This document shows, one piece after another, positions 7,552-14,995 of a DNA stretch of 45,658 nt (positions are counted from its first letter, which is position 1; each line of letters opens with the position of its first letter). The DNA is from Bacteroidetes bacterium UBA5697. GTDB lineage: Bacteria; Bacteroidota; Bacteroidia; B-17B0; Aurantibacillaceae. Under the pieces are notes generated by a model, which did no database searches, was not told where the DNA came from, and worked only from the letters and a program-made list of their open reading frames with translations. The DNA is taken from the NCBI GenBank assembly GCA_002420145.1, contig DIHL01000074.1, forward strand, positions 1 to 45,658, given 5' to 3'. A program made the translations under genes and the position numbers.

Positions 7552-8205
7552 ATGAAACCAGAACTAAAAGATAAGATTAAAACAATTCGACACGATTACA
7601 CTAAACATCAGTTGTTGGAAGAAAATATTACTTCAGATCCTTTTATTCAATTTGGTATTTGGTTGCACGAAGCTTTTGAAAATGGAGATGAAGCAGCAAA
7701 TGCCTTTACACTTTCTACAGTTGATGAATTTAATGAACCCTCTTCAAGAATCGTATTATTAAGAGATGTAAGCCATGGAGGTTTTACATTTTTCACAAAT
7801 TATGCCAGTCACAAGGGAAGAGACATGGAGAAAAATAAACATGTGTCTCTCTTATTTTTTTGGAAAGAATTACAACGTCAAGTTAGGATTGAAGGAACAG
7901 TTGAGTTTTTATCAGAAGAAGAGTCTGTTTCCTATTTTAATTCTCGTCCTCGCGAGTCGCAATTAGCGTCATTAGCATCCCAGCAAAGTGAAGTAATTTC
8001 AAACAGAGAAGAATTAGATGAGTTCTTTTTAAATGTCACTAAATTATATGCTGATAAAGAGGTTCCAAAGCCAAATCACTGGGGTGGTTATGTTGTTATT
8101 CCAACAAAAATGGAGTTTTGGCAAGGCAGAGCAAACCGATTACATGATCGTATCCAATTCACTTTAATTAATAATTCATGGAAGATAGAACGTCTATCTC
8201 CATAA
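7552..8205 (+). CDS. pdxH: Pyridoxamine/pyridoxine 5'-phosphate oxidase
   Basis: This FMN enzyme oxidises pyridoxine or pyridoxamine 5'-phosphate to pyridoxal 5'-phosphate with O2, releasing H2O2. Family landmarks are FTLSTVDEFNEPSSRIVLLR, the FFTNYASHKGRDM phosphate/FMN region, RIEGTVEFL, YFNSRPRESQLAS, PPHWGGY-like PNHWGGYVVIP and FWQGRANRLHDR, and the C-terminal W-K-I-ERLSP. The length (217 residues) is normal. Its transcript probably begins just upstream at the Crp/Fnr-type promoter and continues into the desaturase 18 bases downstream. PLP is the cofactor of kynureninase and of the aminotransferases that feed the neighbouring pathways. Confidence 0.95.
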   Translation: MKPELKDKIKTIRHDYTKHQLLEENITSDPFIQFGIWLHEAFENGDEAANAFTLSTVDEFNEPSSRIVLLRDVSHGGFTFFTNYASHKGRDMEKNKHVSLLFFWKELQRQVRIEGTVEFLSEEESVSYFNSRPRESQLASLASQQSEVISNREELDEFFLNVTKLYADKEVPKPNHWGGYVVIPTKMEFWQGRANRLHDRIQFTLINNSWKIERLSP

Positions 8206-8223
8206 AAATAAAATTTGTACCAT

Positions 8224-9300
8224 ATGAATACTGTAAGATTTACAAGCGCCAACAAAGATGAAAAACAATTTGTCGCAACGCTTAGAAAAAATGTAAACGA
8301 TTATTTTAAGGAAAATAATATTTCTCAAAAAGCAAATGCGGCTATGGTTTTTAAAACGATAGCGTTAATTAGTTTATATATTGTTCCTTATGTTTTAATT
8401 TTAATAATACCAATGTCTTCATGGATTGCATTAGGACTATGTGTTTTAATCGGTATTGGTATTGCAGGCGTTGGCATGGGAGTTATGCATGATGCCTGCC
8501 ATGGAGCATATTCTAAAAAGCATTGGGTCAATACACTTTTATCTGGTACTTTATATTTATTAGGAAGCAATGTGTTGAATTGGAAAATTCAACACAATGT
8601 ATTACATCATACGTATACTAATATTTCAGGTTTGGATGAAGATATTAATACTAAGGGTCCAATTCGTTTAGCAGAGCAAGCTCCTTTAAAATGGTATCAT
8701 CGTTATCAATTTTTATACGCTTTTGTATTTTATGGTTTAATGACTATTACCATGTTAACGAACGATTTTACGCGTTTATTTCAATATGAGAAAGCAGGCT
8801 TAGTAAAGAGTCAAAATAAAAACGTGAGAAGTGAATATTTTAAAATGTTGTTTCGTAAGGTAGTTTATTTATCATTAGTGTTAGGCTTGCCAATGTGGTT
8901 AACTAATTTTACTTGGTATCAAATTTTACTTGGATTTGTTGTAATGCATTGGGTGGCAAGTATTATTTTAAGTGTTGTGTTTCAAATGGCTCATGTGGTT
9001 GAAGGTGCAGAACAACCAGTAGTTGAAAATGAATTGCATACAGATTGGCATGTTCATCAATTAAAAACCACTTCTGATTTTGCACGTAACAGTAAATTAT
9101 TAAGTTGGTATGTTGGAGGTTTAAATTTTCAAATCGAACACCATTTATTTCCAAATATTTGTCATATCCATTATCCTAAATTAGCTCCTATTGTTGAAAG
9201 AACGGCAAAAGAATTTAGTATTCCTTATAATTTAAAATCAAGTTTTGGTAGCGCTTTAATGTCGCATGTTGAACGATTAAAAGAATTAGGTAGAGCTTAA
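8224..9300 (+). CDS. Membrane fatty-acid desaturase (front-end/linoleoyl-CoA type)
   Basis: A di-iron membrane desaturase that inserts a double bond into acyl chains using O2 and electrons from a ferredoxin or cytochrome b5-like donor. All three histidine boxes are present: HDACHG (His89, His93), HNVLHH (residues 124-129) and QIEHHLFP (Gln303, His306, His307). The Q in the third box is typical of front-end desaturases. Paired hydrophobic segments lie at about 45-85 and 105-120, with further ones around 155-175 and 215-255. The frame is open from a TTG at 8215, but the ATG at 8224 is the better start (358 residues). There is no fused cytochrome b5 domain. It is 18 bases after pdxH and 5 bases before the queD-like gene. 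Confidence 0.9.
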   Translation: MNTVRFTSANKDEKQFVATLRKNVNDYFKENNISQKANAAMVFKTIALISLYIVPYVLILIIPMSSWIALGLCVLIGIGIAGVGMGVMHDACHGAYSKKHWVNTLLSGTLYLLGSNVLNWKIQHNVLHHTYTNISGLDEDINTKGPIRLAEQAPLKWYHRYQFLYAFVFYGLMTITMLTNDFTRLFQYEKAGLVKSQNKNVRSEYFKMLFRKVVYLSLVLGLPMWLTNFTWYQILLGFVVMHWVASIILSVVFQMAHVVEGAEQPVVENELHTDWHVHQLKTTSDFARNSKLLSWYVGGLNFQIEHHLFPNICHIHYPKLAPIVERTAKEFSIPYNLKSSFGSALMSHVERLKELGRA

Positions 9301-9305
9301 CGAGT

Positions 9306-9764
9306 ATGCTTAAGAATCAATTTATTAGAGTTACTAAGAAGTTTACGTTTGACATGGCTCACGCCCTTTATGGCTATGATGGACCTTGTAAAAATATTCA
9401 CGGCCACACGTATGTTCTTTATGTGACATTAAAAGGCAAAGTATTAGAAGACACAAATCATCCTAAAAATGGAATGGTGATTGATTTCACCGATTTTAAA
9501 AGGATTGTGAATGAGCAAGTGATTTCTATTTTTGATCATTCGTTAGTGTTGAATTTAAATTCACCACATGCACAGTTAAAAGAATTGAATGCGAATTTCG
9601 AGAAAATTAATTATGTTCCCTATCAACCAAGTTGCGAAAATTTAATCATTGATTTTTTGAATCGCATTAATTTAAAACTTCCTAGTAACGTTATTGTTAA
9701 TAGCCTAAAGCTCGAAGAAACTCCAACATCTTTTGCAGAGTGGTTTTTGGAAGATAATTTATAA
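9306..9764 (+). CDS. queD: 6-carboxytetrahydropterin synthase/6-pyruvoyl tetrahydropterin synthase family (QueD-like)
   Basis: A T-fold enzyme acting on dihydroneopterin triphosphate. Zinc-ligand histidines are visible in FDMAHALYG and in NIHGHTY, and the catalytic cysteine lies before the latter (PCKNIHGH). Also present are GMVIDFTDFK, FDHSLVLN and the substrate-anchoring glutamate in PSCENLIIDF. At 152 residues it is slightly longer than E. coli QueD. The standard role is the second step of queuosine/7-deazaguanine precursor synthesis. Supplying a reduced pterin for phenylalanine hydroxylase is an alternative, given the tyrosine-breakdown genes nearby. No other que gene is in the window. 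A strong terminator follows directly. Confidence 0.85.
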   Translation: MLKNQFIRVTKKFTFDMAHALYGYDGPCKNIHGHTYVLYVTLKGKVLEDTNHPKNGMVIDFTDFKRIVNEQVISIFDHSLVLNLNSPHAQLKELNANFEKINYVPYQPSCENLIIDFLNRINLKLPSNVIVNSLKLEETPTSFAEWFLEDNL

Positions 9765-9794
9765 AAAAAGCCCTTGATGTCAAGGGCTTTTTTT
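9763..9794. terminator. Bidirectional intrinsic terminator
   Basis: The stem AGCCCTTG/CAAGGGCT with a 4-base loop is flanked by an A-run on the left and a T-run on the right. It overlaps the stop of the queD-like gene and can also serve the convergent leftward gene ending at 9813. Confidence 0.9.
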
Positions 9795-9812
9795 AATTTA
9801 ATAACTTAAGAA

Positions 9813-10157
9813 TTAGATTATATTTGCTAAAATCAACAGCACATTTACAATTGTACTAATTGTGAATAAATTAGCTACCCATTTAGTTGGTGCTTGAGCT
9901 ATTCCTGCTGTATTGTTTGCCATTGATAGAGCAGCACACAAGCCTAATTGCCACACAGGAGCGTCATTTGATAATATGCAACTCGCAGCAATGCCACCAA
10001 GAATACTTCCTACTAAAATGGTCATACTAATTAATCCAAAATAACTAAAATCTAATTTTTCGATTAATTTACCGTACCAACTTGATTCTGCTTTAGTACT
10101 TTGACTCTTTGCAGAATTTTCTAATGTGTTTGATTTTAAATGAATAGTTGTTTCCAT
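9813..10157 (-). CDS. Uncharacterised 114-residue membrane protein
   Basis: I do not recognise the family. A hydrophilic, Ser/Thr/Lys-rich N-terminal third (residues 1-38) is followed by three likely membrane segments at about 41-62, 68-84 and 94-113. There are cysteines in the first and second segments (AASCIL, LGLCAAL) and a small central PTKWVANLF loop. The ATG at 10157 follows a promoter with a perfect TATTTTTG -7 element and its own Crp/Fnr-type box, so expression is probably tied to that regulator. It is divergent from the 119-residue gene with 135 bases between. Function unknown. Confidence 0.75.
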   Translation of the reverse strand: METTIHLKSNTLENSAKSQSTKAESSWYGKLIEKLDFSYFGLISMTILVGSILGGIAASCILSNDAPVWQLGLCAALSMANNTAGIAQAPTKWVANLFTISTIVNVLLILANII

Positions 10158-10174
10158 AATCTTATTTTTTTTAC

Positions 10175-10217
10175 CAAAAATATAATAGACTTTGAAATAA
10201 TAAAATGATTAAAATCA
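10175..10217 (-). promoter_or_regulatory. Crp/Fnr-type operator plus perfect -7 element for the 114-residue gene
   Basis: The palindrome TGATTAAAATCA at 10206-10217 matches the Fnr core TGAT-N4-ATCA. On the reverse strand a perfect TAnnTTTG element (TATTTTTG) occupies 10182-10175. The centre (10211.5) to the last G is 36.5 bases. The predicted transcript start is near 10169, about 12 bases before the ATG. Confidence 0.65.
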
Positions 10218-10227
10218 GTTCCTAAAA

Positions 10228-10270
10228 TGACCCATGTCAGATAAAAATCACCTTTAAGTTATGACCTTTG
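10228..10270 (+). promoter_or_regulatory. Crp/Fnr-type operator plus -7 element for the 119-residue gene
   Basis: The palindrome TGACCCATGTCA at 10228-10239 has perfect half-sites. The -7-like element GACCTTTG is at 10263-10270 (5 of 6 fixed positions). The spacing from centre 10233.5 to the last G is again 36.5 bases. The box is centred 22 bases (about two helical turns) from the leftward box at 10206-10217, so two dimers could sit on the same DNA face in this divergent promoter. Confidence 0.62.
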
Positions 10271-10292
10271 TAGGAAGAAAAGAAGAAGAACT

Positions 10293-10652
10293 ATGACAAT
10301 TATAAAAATAGACAAGCCAGTGAAGGTTTCTGAAATTAAAAAAATATTCAATAATCAGTTTCCATACTTGAAAATTGAGTTTTTTAAGAAAAAACACAGA
10401 GCTCTTCAAGGTTCTTTGAAGAAGGATGTCATTACAGATGATTTTACAATCACGTCATCTAATGGAACTCAGGATATTGTTATTAGTGAAGATATGATAG
10501 TCTCAGAATTTGAAAATCAGTTTTCCGAAAAATTAAAATTATCAGCTCAGGTATTTAGAAAATCAGGTGGAACTTGGTTGGAAACTACTTTTACTGATAG
10601 TTGGACATTAAAAAAACAAAATGAGGAGGGAATAGAACTAAGTAATATTTAA
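10293..10652 (+). CDS. Uncharacterised 119-residue soluble protein
   Basis: I cannot assign a named family. It has no signal peptide or membrane segment. The N-terminal half resembles an alpha/beta start (KVSEIKKIFNNQFPYLKIEFFKK), with basic stretches (KKKHRALQGSLKKD), followed by ISEDMIVSEFENQFSEKLKLSAQVFRKSGGTWLETT. It has no cysteines and no obvious catalytic motif. It is transcribed alone from a Crp/Fnr-type promoter and closed by a very strong hairpin. It is convergent with the universal stress protein operon and shares its presumed regulation, so a role under low oxygen or redox stress is possible but is inferred from regulation only. Confidence 0.75.
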   Translation: MTIIKIDKPVKVSEIKKIFNNQFPYLKIEFFKKKHRALQGSLKKDVITDDFTITSSNGTQDIVISEDMIVSEFENQFSEKLKLSAQVFRKSGGTWLETTFTDSWTLKKQNEEGIELSNI

Positions 10653-10670
10653 TTTTTTAGGTTTATTAAA

Positions 10671-10710
10671 CAACAAAAAAGGATTCGTTTTAACGAATCC
10701 TTTTTTGTTG
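10671..10710. terminator. Very strong bidirectional terminator
   Basis: This is a perfect 40-base palindrome: two 19-base arms, the left reading CAACAAAAAAGGATTCGTT, around a 2-base centre. It has A- and T-runs on both sides of the GC-containing core. It lies between the convergent 119-residue gene and the usp operon. Confidence 0.92.
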
Positions 10711-10725
10711 TGGTACAATATTTAA

Positions 10726-11616
10726 TTAGAAAGGAACCCCAGCGGTTCCACCAGCTTGCATCTCACTTAATTCAGGTTGTAAACATAATACTGGTATTTT
10801 TGAATTATTAATTAACTGATGAATGTAATTTCCTAATAAAACAGATTTAAATTCAGTGTCCTGGTCAGTCATGGAAATGATGATATCAGCATTAACTTTT
10901 TTAGCAAAAGTTAATGTTTTCTTCACTTTGTTGTCTGTTTTGCTAATAGAACTAGTGACTGAAACTTTATACTTAGTGCACTCTTTTTCTATTTGCTTAA
11001 TATACACGTCTAGTTTAAACTTATCTACTTGTTCATCTTCATTATACATAGCAATAACATATATATGAGCAGTAAATAATTTTGCTAATTGAATAGCAAC
11101 ATTTACTTTTTGTCTTGTATGAGTTGATAAATCAATTGGTAAAACAATATGAGAATACCCTTTTTTATCAGCAGATGAACGAACAGTTAATATTGGTAAT
11201 TCACTTTTAGTTAATGTTCTATAAGTATTGCTTCCCATAAACAAATCGTTATTAGAGTCACTTCCTTGTGTACCCATAACTAATAGATTTGCATCTATTT
11301 CATCACAAAGATTGATGATTTCGGTAGTGATATTTCCTGAAGAAAAAATAGGAGTTACTTTTACACCATATTTCTTAGAAATATTAGCAGCTTCAGAAGA
11401 TAGTTTTTCAGATAACAAATTTGATATCGCACTTGGTTTCTTAATGTTTAAGGAAGGAAGCAACATGTTTAATAATTCGTTCCTTTTCTCAACAAAGGCT
11501 AAAAACAATTCTCCTTTTGTAAAAGCTGCGATAAAGGCAGCATGTTCTACAGCGTTGTCTGCTGTTTTTGAAAAATCGTATGGTACGACAATTTTTTTTG
11601 TTTTTAAGTTAATCAT
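10726..11616 (-). CDS. Universal stress protein with two tandem Usp domains
   Basis: A cytosolic UspA-superfamily protein (296 residues). The first domain starts KKIVVPYDFSKTADNAVEHA and contains LLVMGTQGSDSNNDLFMGSNT, resembling the ATP-binding G-2x-G-9x-G(S/T) motif. The second (from about residue 150, YSHIVLPIDLS) is more diverged (ISMTDQDTEFKSVLLGNYIHQLI). It is the last gene of doxX-usp-usp, only 6 bases from the previous usp. The short tail SEMQAGGTAGVPF is unusual. Its specific role is unknown; family members are induced by starvation, hypoxia or respiratory stress. Confidence 0.9.
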   Translation of the reverse strand: MINLKTKKIVVPYDFSKTADNAVEHAAFIAAFTKGELFLAFVEKRNELLNMLLPSLNIKKPSAISNLLSEKLSSEAANISKKYGVKVTPIFSSGNITTEIINLCDEIDANLLVMGTQGSDSNNDLFMGSNTYRTLTKSELPILTVRSSADKKGYSHIVLPIDLSTHTRQKVNVAIQLAKLFTAHIYVIAMYNEDEQVDKFKLDVYIKQIEKECTKYKVSVTSSISKTDNKVKKTLTFAKKVNADIIISMTDQDTEFKSVLLGNYIHQLINNSKIPVLCLQPELSEMQAGGTAGVPF

Positions 11617-11622
11617 ATATAG

Positions 11623-12411
11623 TTATTTGTGAATTGATATTACTGGAATATTAGATGATAAAATGATTTTTTTAGAATTACTGTCAATAAATAGATTATG
11701 AAAAGCACTGTAATTATGGCTAATCAGCATAATTGCATCTGCTTTTGTTTTTTTTGCGTAATTGCTGATTCCTTTTTGAAAATCCACAGATTTGATATTA
11801 GTTATAGGGAAAGGATGTCTGTTATTTTCTCCTAGCTCTAGCTCGTCTTCAGTTTTAATATGAACAAATTCAGCTTTAGCCCCTATAAAATCGATGGTTG
11901 AATGAATACGTTTTGATAAACCTGAGCTAATGCTTTCTTTATTATCAATAGCAATTAGTATTTTTTTAATATCGTGGTGTTTATATTTTTCAGGAACTGT
12001 AATAATTGGACAATCAATTTTTCCTGTTAAATCAGCACTTGTTGTTCCGTATATAAATTTTGAAATTTTACTTTTTGTTTCAAGCCCTAAAACTGTTAAG
12101 CTAATTTTATTTTTTTTAGAAAGTTTGCTTACCCTTTCTCTTATGCTATCGTAAGTTAATTCAATATCAATTTTTATGTTAGGATGTTTTTTTGAAAGTT
12201 GCTTTTGCATTTCTTCCATCTTTTTTTCGTCATTTTTTATGAAGCTTTCGGCATCGATAAATATTAAGCCCGATGTTGTATGAACCACTGGAGCTGTTAA
12301 AGCATGAAATAGCAATATTTTAGCCTCTGACTTTTTAGCTACTTCAATAGCATAGTTAATGGTGTTTTCAGCTGATTTAGTGAAATCTACCCCTACTAAA
12401 ATTGTTTTCAT
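11623..12411 (-). CDS. Universal stress protein with two tandem Usp domains
   Basis: A 262-residue UspA-superfamily protein. Domain 1 starts KTILVGVDFTKSAENTINYA and keeps a loop like the nucleotide-binding motif (LTVLGLETKSKISKFIYGTTS). Domain 2 (KKILIAIDNKES, about residue 146 on) ends in a degenerate motif (IMLISHNYSAFHNLFIDSNS) and may not bind ATP. It is the middle gene of the doxX-usp-usp operon, 31 bases after doxX with no separate promoter evident. It is clearly diverged from the downstream usp, so the pair is not a recent duplication. Confidence 0.9.
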   Translation of the reverse strand: MKTILVGVDFTKSAENTINYAIEVAKKSEAKILLFHALTAPVVHTTSGLIFIDAESFIKNDEKKMEEMQKQLSKKHPNIKIDIELTYDSIRERVSKLSKKNKISLTVLGLETKSKISKFIYGTTSADLTGKIDCPIITVPEKYKHHDIKKILIAIDNKESISSGLSKRIHSTIDFIGAKAEFVHIKTEDELELGENNRHPFPITNIKSVDFQKGISNYAKKTKADAIMLISHNYSAFHNLFIDSNSKKIILSSNIPVISIHK

Positions 12412-12442
12412 GTTTTTGGTATTATAATTAGTTTATTGTTTT

Positions 12443-12853
12443 TTATAAAAGTGTATCCAGTCCGAAATAAAAGTAGTCTGAAAGAAGGAAAATTAAAGTT
12501 AATAATATCACTCTTGGAAATACATGTTGCAGATCCCACATAGGTCTTAAAAACGAAAAAGCAAACTCTACTATTAGTAAATTAATGGCTAATATAATTG
12601 GAACAAATTGATGAAATAGACCAGTTACTAATAAAATCCCACCTGCAAATTCAGTAATAGATGTGAAATATGAAGTAAATACTACTAAGAATTCAGGGAT
12701 ATGTTTTCTATCGGCTTCGTTGTGAAATGCATTTATTACATTTTTTATTTTTACTACAAATAATTTGTCGTAACCTTGGAAAATAAATAAAATACCCAAA
12801 AAGCATCTTACAAATACTTCTGCTATGCTGAAATTTATGTCTGGTTGACTCAT
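12443..12853 (-). CDS. DoxX-family membrane protein
   Basis: A 136-residue four-helix integral membrane protein of the DoxX/DoxD-like superfamily, with the typical FVRCFLGILFIFQGYDKL first helix, ITEFAGGILLVTGLF second, VPIILAINLLIVEFAF third and VILLTLIFLLSDYFYFG fourth. The biochemical role is poorly defined across the family, though links to redox and membrane stress are reported. It leads the operon with the two usp genes and has a Crp/Fnr-type promoter immediately upstream. The predicted transcript start falls on or next to the ATG, so the mRNA may be leaderless or nearly so. Confidence 0.85.
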   Translation of the reverse strand: MSQPDINFSIAEVFVRCFLGILFIFQGYDKLFVVKIKNVINAFHNEADRKHIPEFLVVFTSYFTSITEFAGGILLVTGLFHQFVPIILAINLLIVEFAFSFLRPMWDLQHVFPRVILLTLIFLLSDYFYFGLDTLL

Positions 12854-12857
12854 GAAG

Positions 12858-12900
12858 CGAAATTATAGGAGTAATTGATTAATAAGCATGATTTAAGTCA
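12858..12900 (-). promoter_or_regulatory. Crp/Fnr-type operator plus -7 element for doxX-usp-usp
   Basis: TGATTTAAGTCA at 12889-12900 has half-sites TGAT and GTCA with a 4-base spacer. On the reverse strand TAATTTCG (5 of 6 fixed positions of TAnnTTTG) lies at 12865-12858. The centre (12894.5) is 36.5 bases from the last G. The predicted start is near 12852, at the doxX ATG. Confidence 0.58.
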
Positions 12901-13018
12901 TTTTTTTACCTGATTAAAGATAGCATTCTTTTTGGAAATACAAAATGGGGTAGTAGTAACCTATTAAATTGTTAAAATTCGTATATTGTCTTTAAAATCT
13001 TAAGCGTTTTTATTTAAA

Positions 13019-14995
13019 ATGGATTATTCAAGTAAGTCAATATCTTATATATTTTTGTTTTTATTGCTATTTCATCTAGGAACTTCCCAAAATAAAATGG
13101 TGGAAGCTTTGAAATCAGAATTAAAATTATCCAAACATGATACCGTTCGTTGTGATATTTTAGATCAATTAATTGAAGTTGCAGCAGAGGGAGAATGGCA
13201 AAAATACAACGAACAATTAAGTCAATTAGCAGCTAAAAATTTAGCTCAAAAACCAACTGGGAGATTATTTACATTATATAGTAAGTATTATGCCACAGCA
13301 CTTCATAATCAAGGAGTTATTTATTCTGAGCAATCTGATGATGAAAAAGCCATTCAGTTATTTAATAAAAGTATTGAGGTAAGTAAGAATTCTGGAAATA
13401 AAAATGAAGTGGCTATTTCCCTTCAGGCTATTGCCCAAATTGATATTAGAAAAGGAAACAATACCAAAGCATTAAATCAATTATATGAGTGTTTAAAAAT
13501 ATTTGAAGAGGTTGGTGATGAAATTGGTATTGCCGATGTGCATTTAAACATTGGTAATATATGTTATTTTCAAAGAGATTATAATAAGGCATTAGAACAT
13601 CATATTAAGAGTCATGATTTGTATGTGAAAAATAAATATGAAGTGGCCTTTAGTACTATTAATTTTAAAATTGGGGTAGACTATAATGCATTAAAAGATT
13701 ATGCAAAAGCTTTGCAATACTTGCAAAAGAGTATTGATTTAATTGAAAATTCTGATTATGGACCAAATTCGGTAGCGTATTTAAATATTGCTCAAATTTA
13801 TATTTATCAAAATAAATATGAGAAGGCTTTAGATTATGCAAACAAGGGTTTAAGTATTGCTGAAAGCATGGGCAATAAGGTAGAAATGAATCATAGCCAT
13901 ATTATTTTAAGTAAAATTTTTAGGCTACAAAAAAAGAATGATTTGTCTATTTCTCATAGTTTAGAAGCGCTAAAAATAGGTCAAGAAATTGAGCATCCTG
14001 CAGAGATAAATATGGCAGCCAAGCAGCTTTATGAAATTTACACGGAGACGAAACAAACAGAAAAAGCAAATCAATACCATCAATTGTTTATTGAGACAAA
14101 AAGTATTTTAGATAATCAAGAATCTAAAAATGCTTTGTTAGAGCAAAAATTAAAGTATGAATACGAGAAAAAAGAACTATTAACAAAGGCTGAAAATGAA
14201 AAGAAATTAATGGAGATAACCTCTGCTAATGAACGAAATAATTTAAGGAAAAACATTTGGTTAATTGTATTTGCGTCAATATTGGTGTTATTGGCTATTA
14301 GTGCCTTTTTCTTGTATAAAAATTTTAAACAAAAAAGTATTATTACTAATCAAAAAAATAATTTATTGAAACAAAAATTATTGGTTTCTCAAATGAACCC
14401 TCATTTTATTTTTAATTCACTAAATGCCATTCAAAATTATATTTTCAAACAAGATAGTTTAAAAGCAGGCAATTATTTATCTCAGTTTTCGGAATTGATT
14501 CGTATGATTTTAGATTATTCTCGAAAAGATTATATTTCTATTGATGCTGAAGTGAAGTTGCTGAATAATTATTTAGAACTTCAAAAATTAAGATTTGAAA
14601 ATAAATTTGATTTTGCCATTGTAGTTGATGATAAAATTGATAGAGAAAGTATTCATATTCCTCCAATGTTAGCTCAGCCATTTATTGAAAATGCGATTGA
14701 ACATGGTATTTTTTATAAAAAAGATAAGGGACGAGTAGATGTGAGATTGTATTTTGAAAATAATGCATTGATTTATGAAATAGAAGATGATGGTGTAGGA
14801 ATGGAAGAAGCAATGAAGTTAAAAAACAAACTAAAATCTTCTTATGAATCATTGGCTACTATTATTACCAAGGAGAGAATGACTACTTTGAGCGAACAAG
14901 CTAAAAGTAATATTGAAATTATTGATAAAAAACAAACGTCTCCTAGTCATTCGGGAGTGAAAGTTAAATTTGTTGTACCTTTTAAAGAAATATAA
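13019..14995 (+). CDS. TPR-repeat sensor histidine kinase (LytS/YehU type)
   Basis: A membrane sensor of 658 residues. A signal peptide-like start (to about residue 23) precedes a periplasmic array of tetratricopeptide repeats at about 60-370. A coiled-coil segment and one membrane helix (NIWLIVFASILVLLAISAFF, about 416-435) follow, then the cytosolic kinase. The phospho-accepting histidine is in QMNPHFIFNSLNAIQNYIF, the N-box is PFIENAIEHG and the D-box is EDDGVGME. This is the His-kinase/HATPase layout that pairs with LytTR regulators. The next gene encodes one and overlaps by one base (TAATG), so they form a cognate pair. The signal sensed is unknown. Confidence 0.93.
   Translation: MDYSSKSISYIFLFLLLFHLGTSQNKMVEALKSELKLSKHDTVRCDILDQLIEVAAEGEWQKYNEQLSQLAAKNLAQKPTGRLFTLYSKYYATALHNQGVIYSEQSDDEKAIQLFNKSIEVSKNSGNKNEVAISLQAIAQIDIRKGNNTKALNQLYECLKIFEEVGDEIGIADVHLNIGNICYFQRDYNKALEHHIKSHDLYVKNKYEVAFSTINFKIGVDYNALKDYAKALQYLQKSIDLIENSDYGPNSVAYLNIAQIYIYQNKYEKALDYANKGLSIAESMGNKVEMNHSHIILSKIFRLQKKNDLSISHSLEALKIGQEIEHPAEINMAAKQLYEIYTETKQTEKANQYHQLFIETKSILDNQESKNALLEQKLKYEYEKKELLTKAENEKKLMEITSANERNNLRKNIWLIVFASILVLLAISAFFLYKNFKQKSIITNQKNNLLKQKLLVSQMNPHFIFNSLNAIQNYIFKQDSLKAGNYLSQFSELIRMILDYSRKDYISIDAEVKLLNNYLELQKLRFENKFDFAIVVDDKIDRESIHIPPMLAQPFIENAIEHGIFYKKDKGRVDVRLYFENNALIYEIEDDGVGMEEAMKLKNKLKSSYESLATIITKERMTTLSEQAKSNIEIIDKKQTSPSHSGVKVKFVVPFKEI

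Noticed and set aside
8215..8223. TTG start adding three residues to the desaturase
   Set aside because: An ATG follows three codons later and gives the better start; the extension has no conserved content.
11228..11632. 134-codon rightward frame opposite the usp gene
   Set aside because: It is antisense to a clear UspA-family gene with no start context or homology of its own.
12901..12934. The doxX palindrome also serving the rightward sensor kinase
   Set aside because: The nearest rightward -7-like element (TCTTTTTG ending at 12934) is 39.5 bases from the palindrome centre, not 36.5 as at the other sites, so I did not count it.
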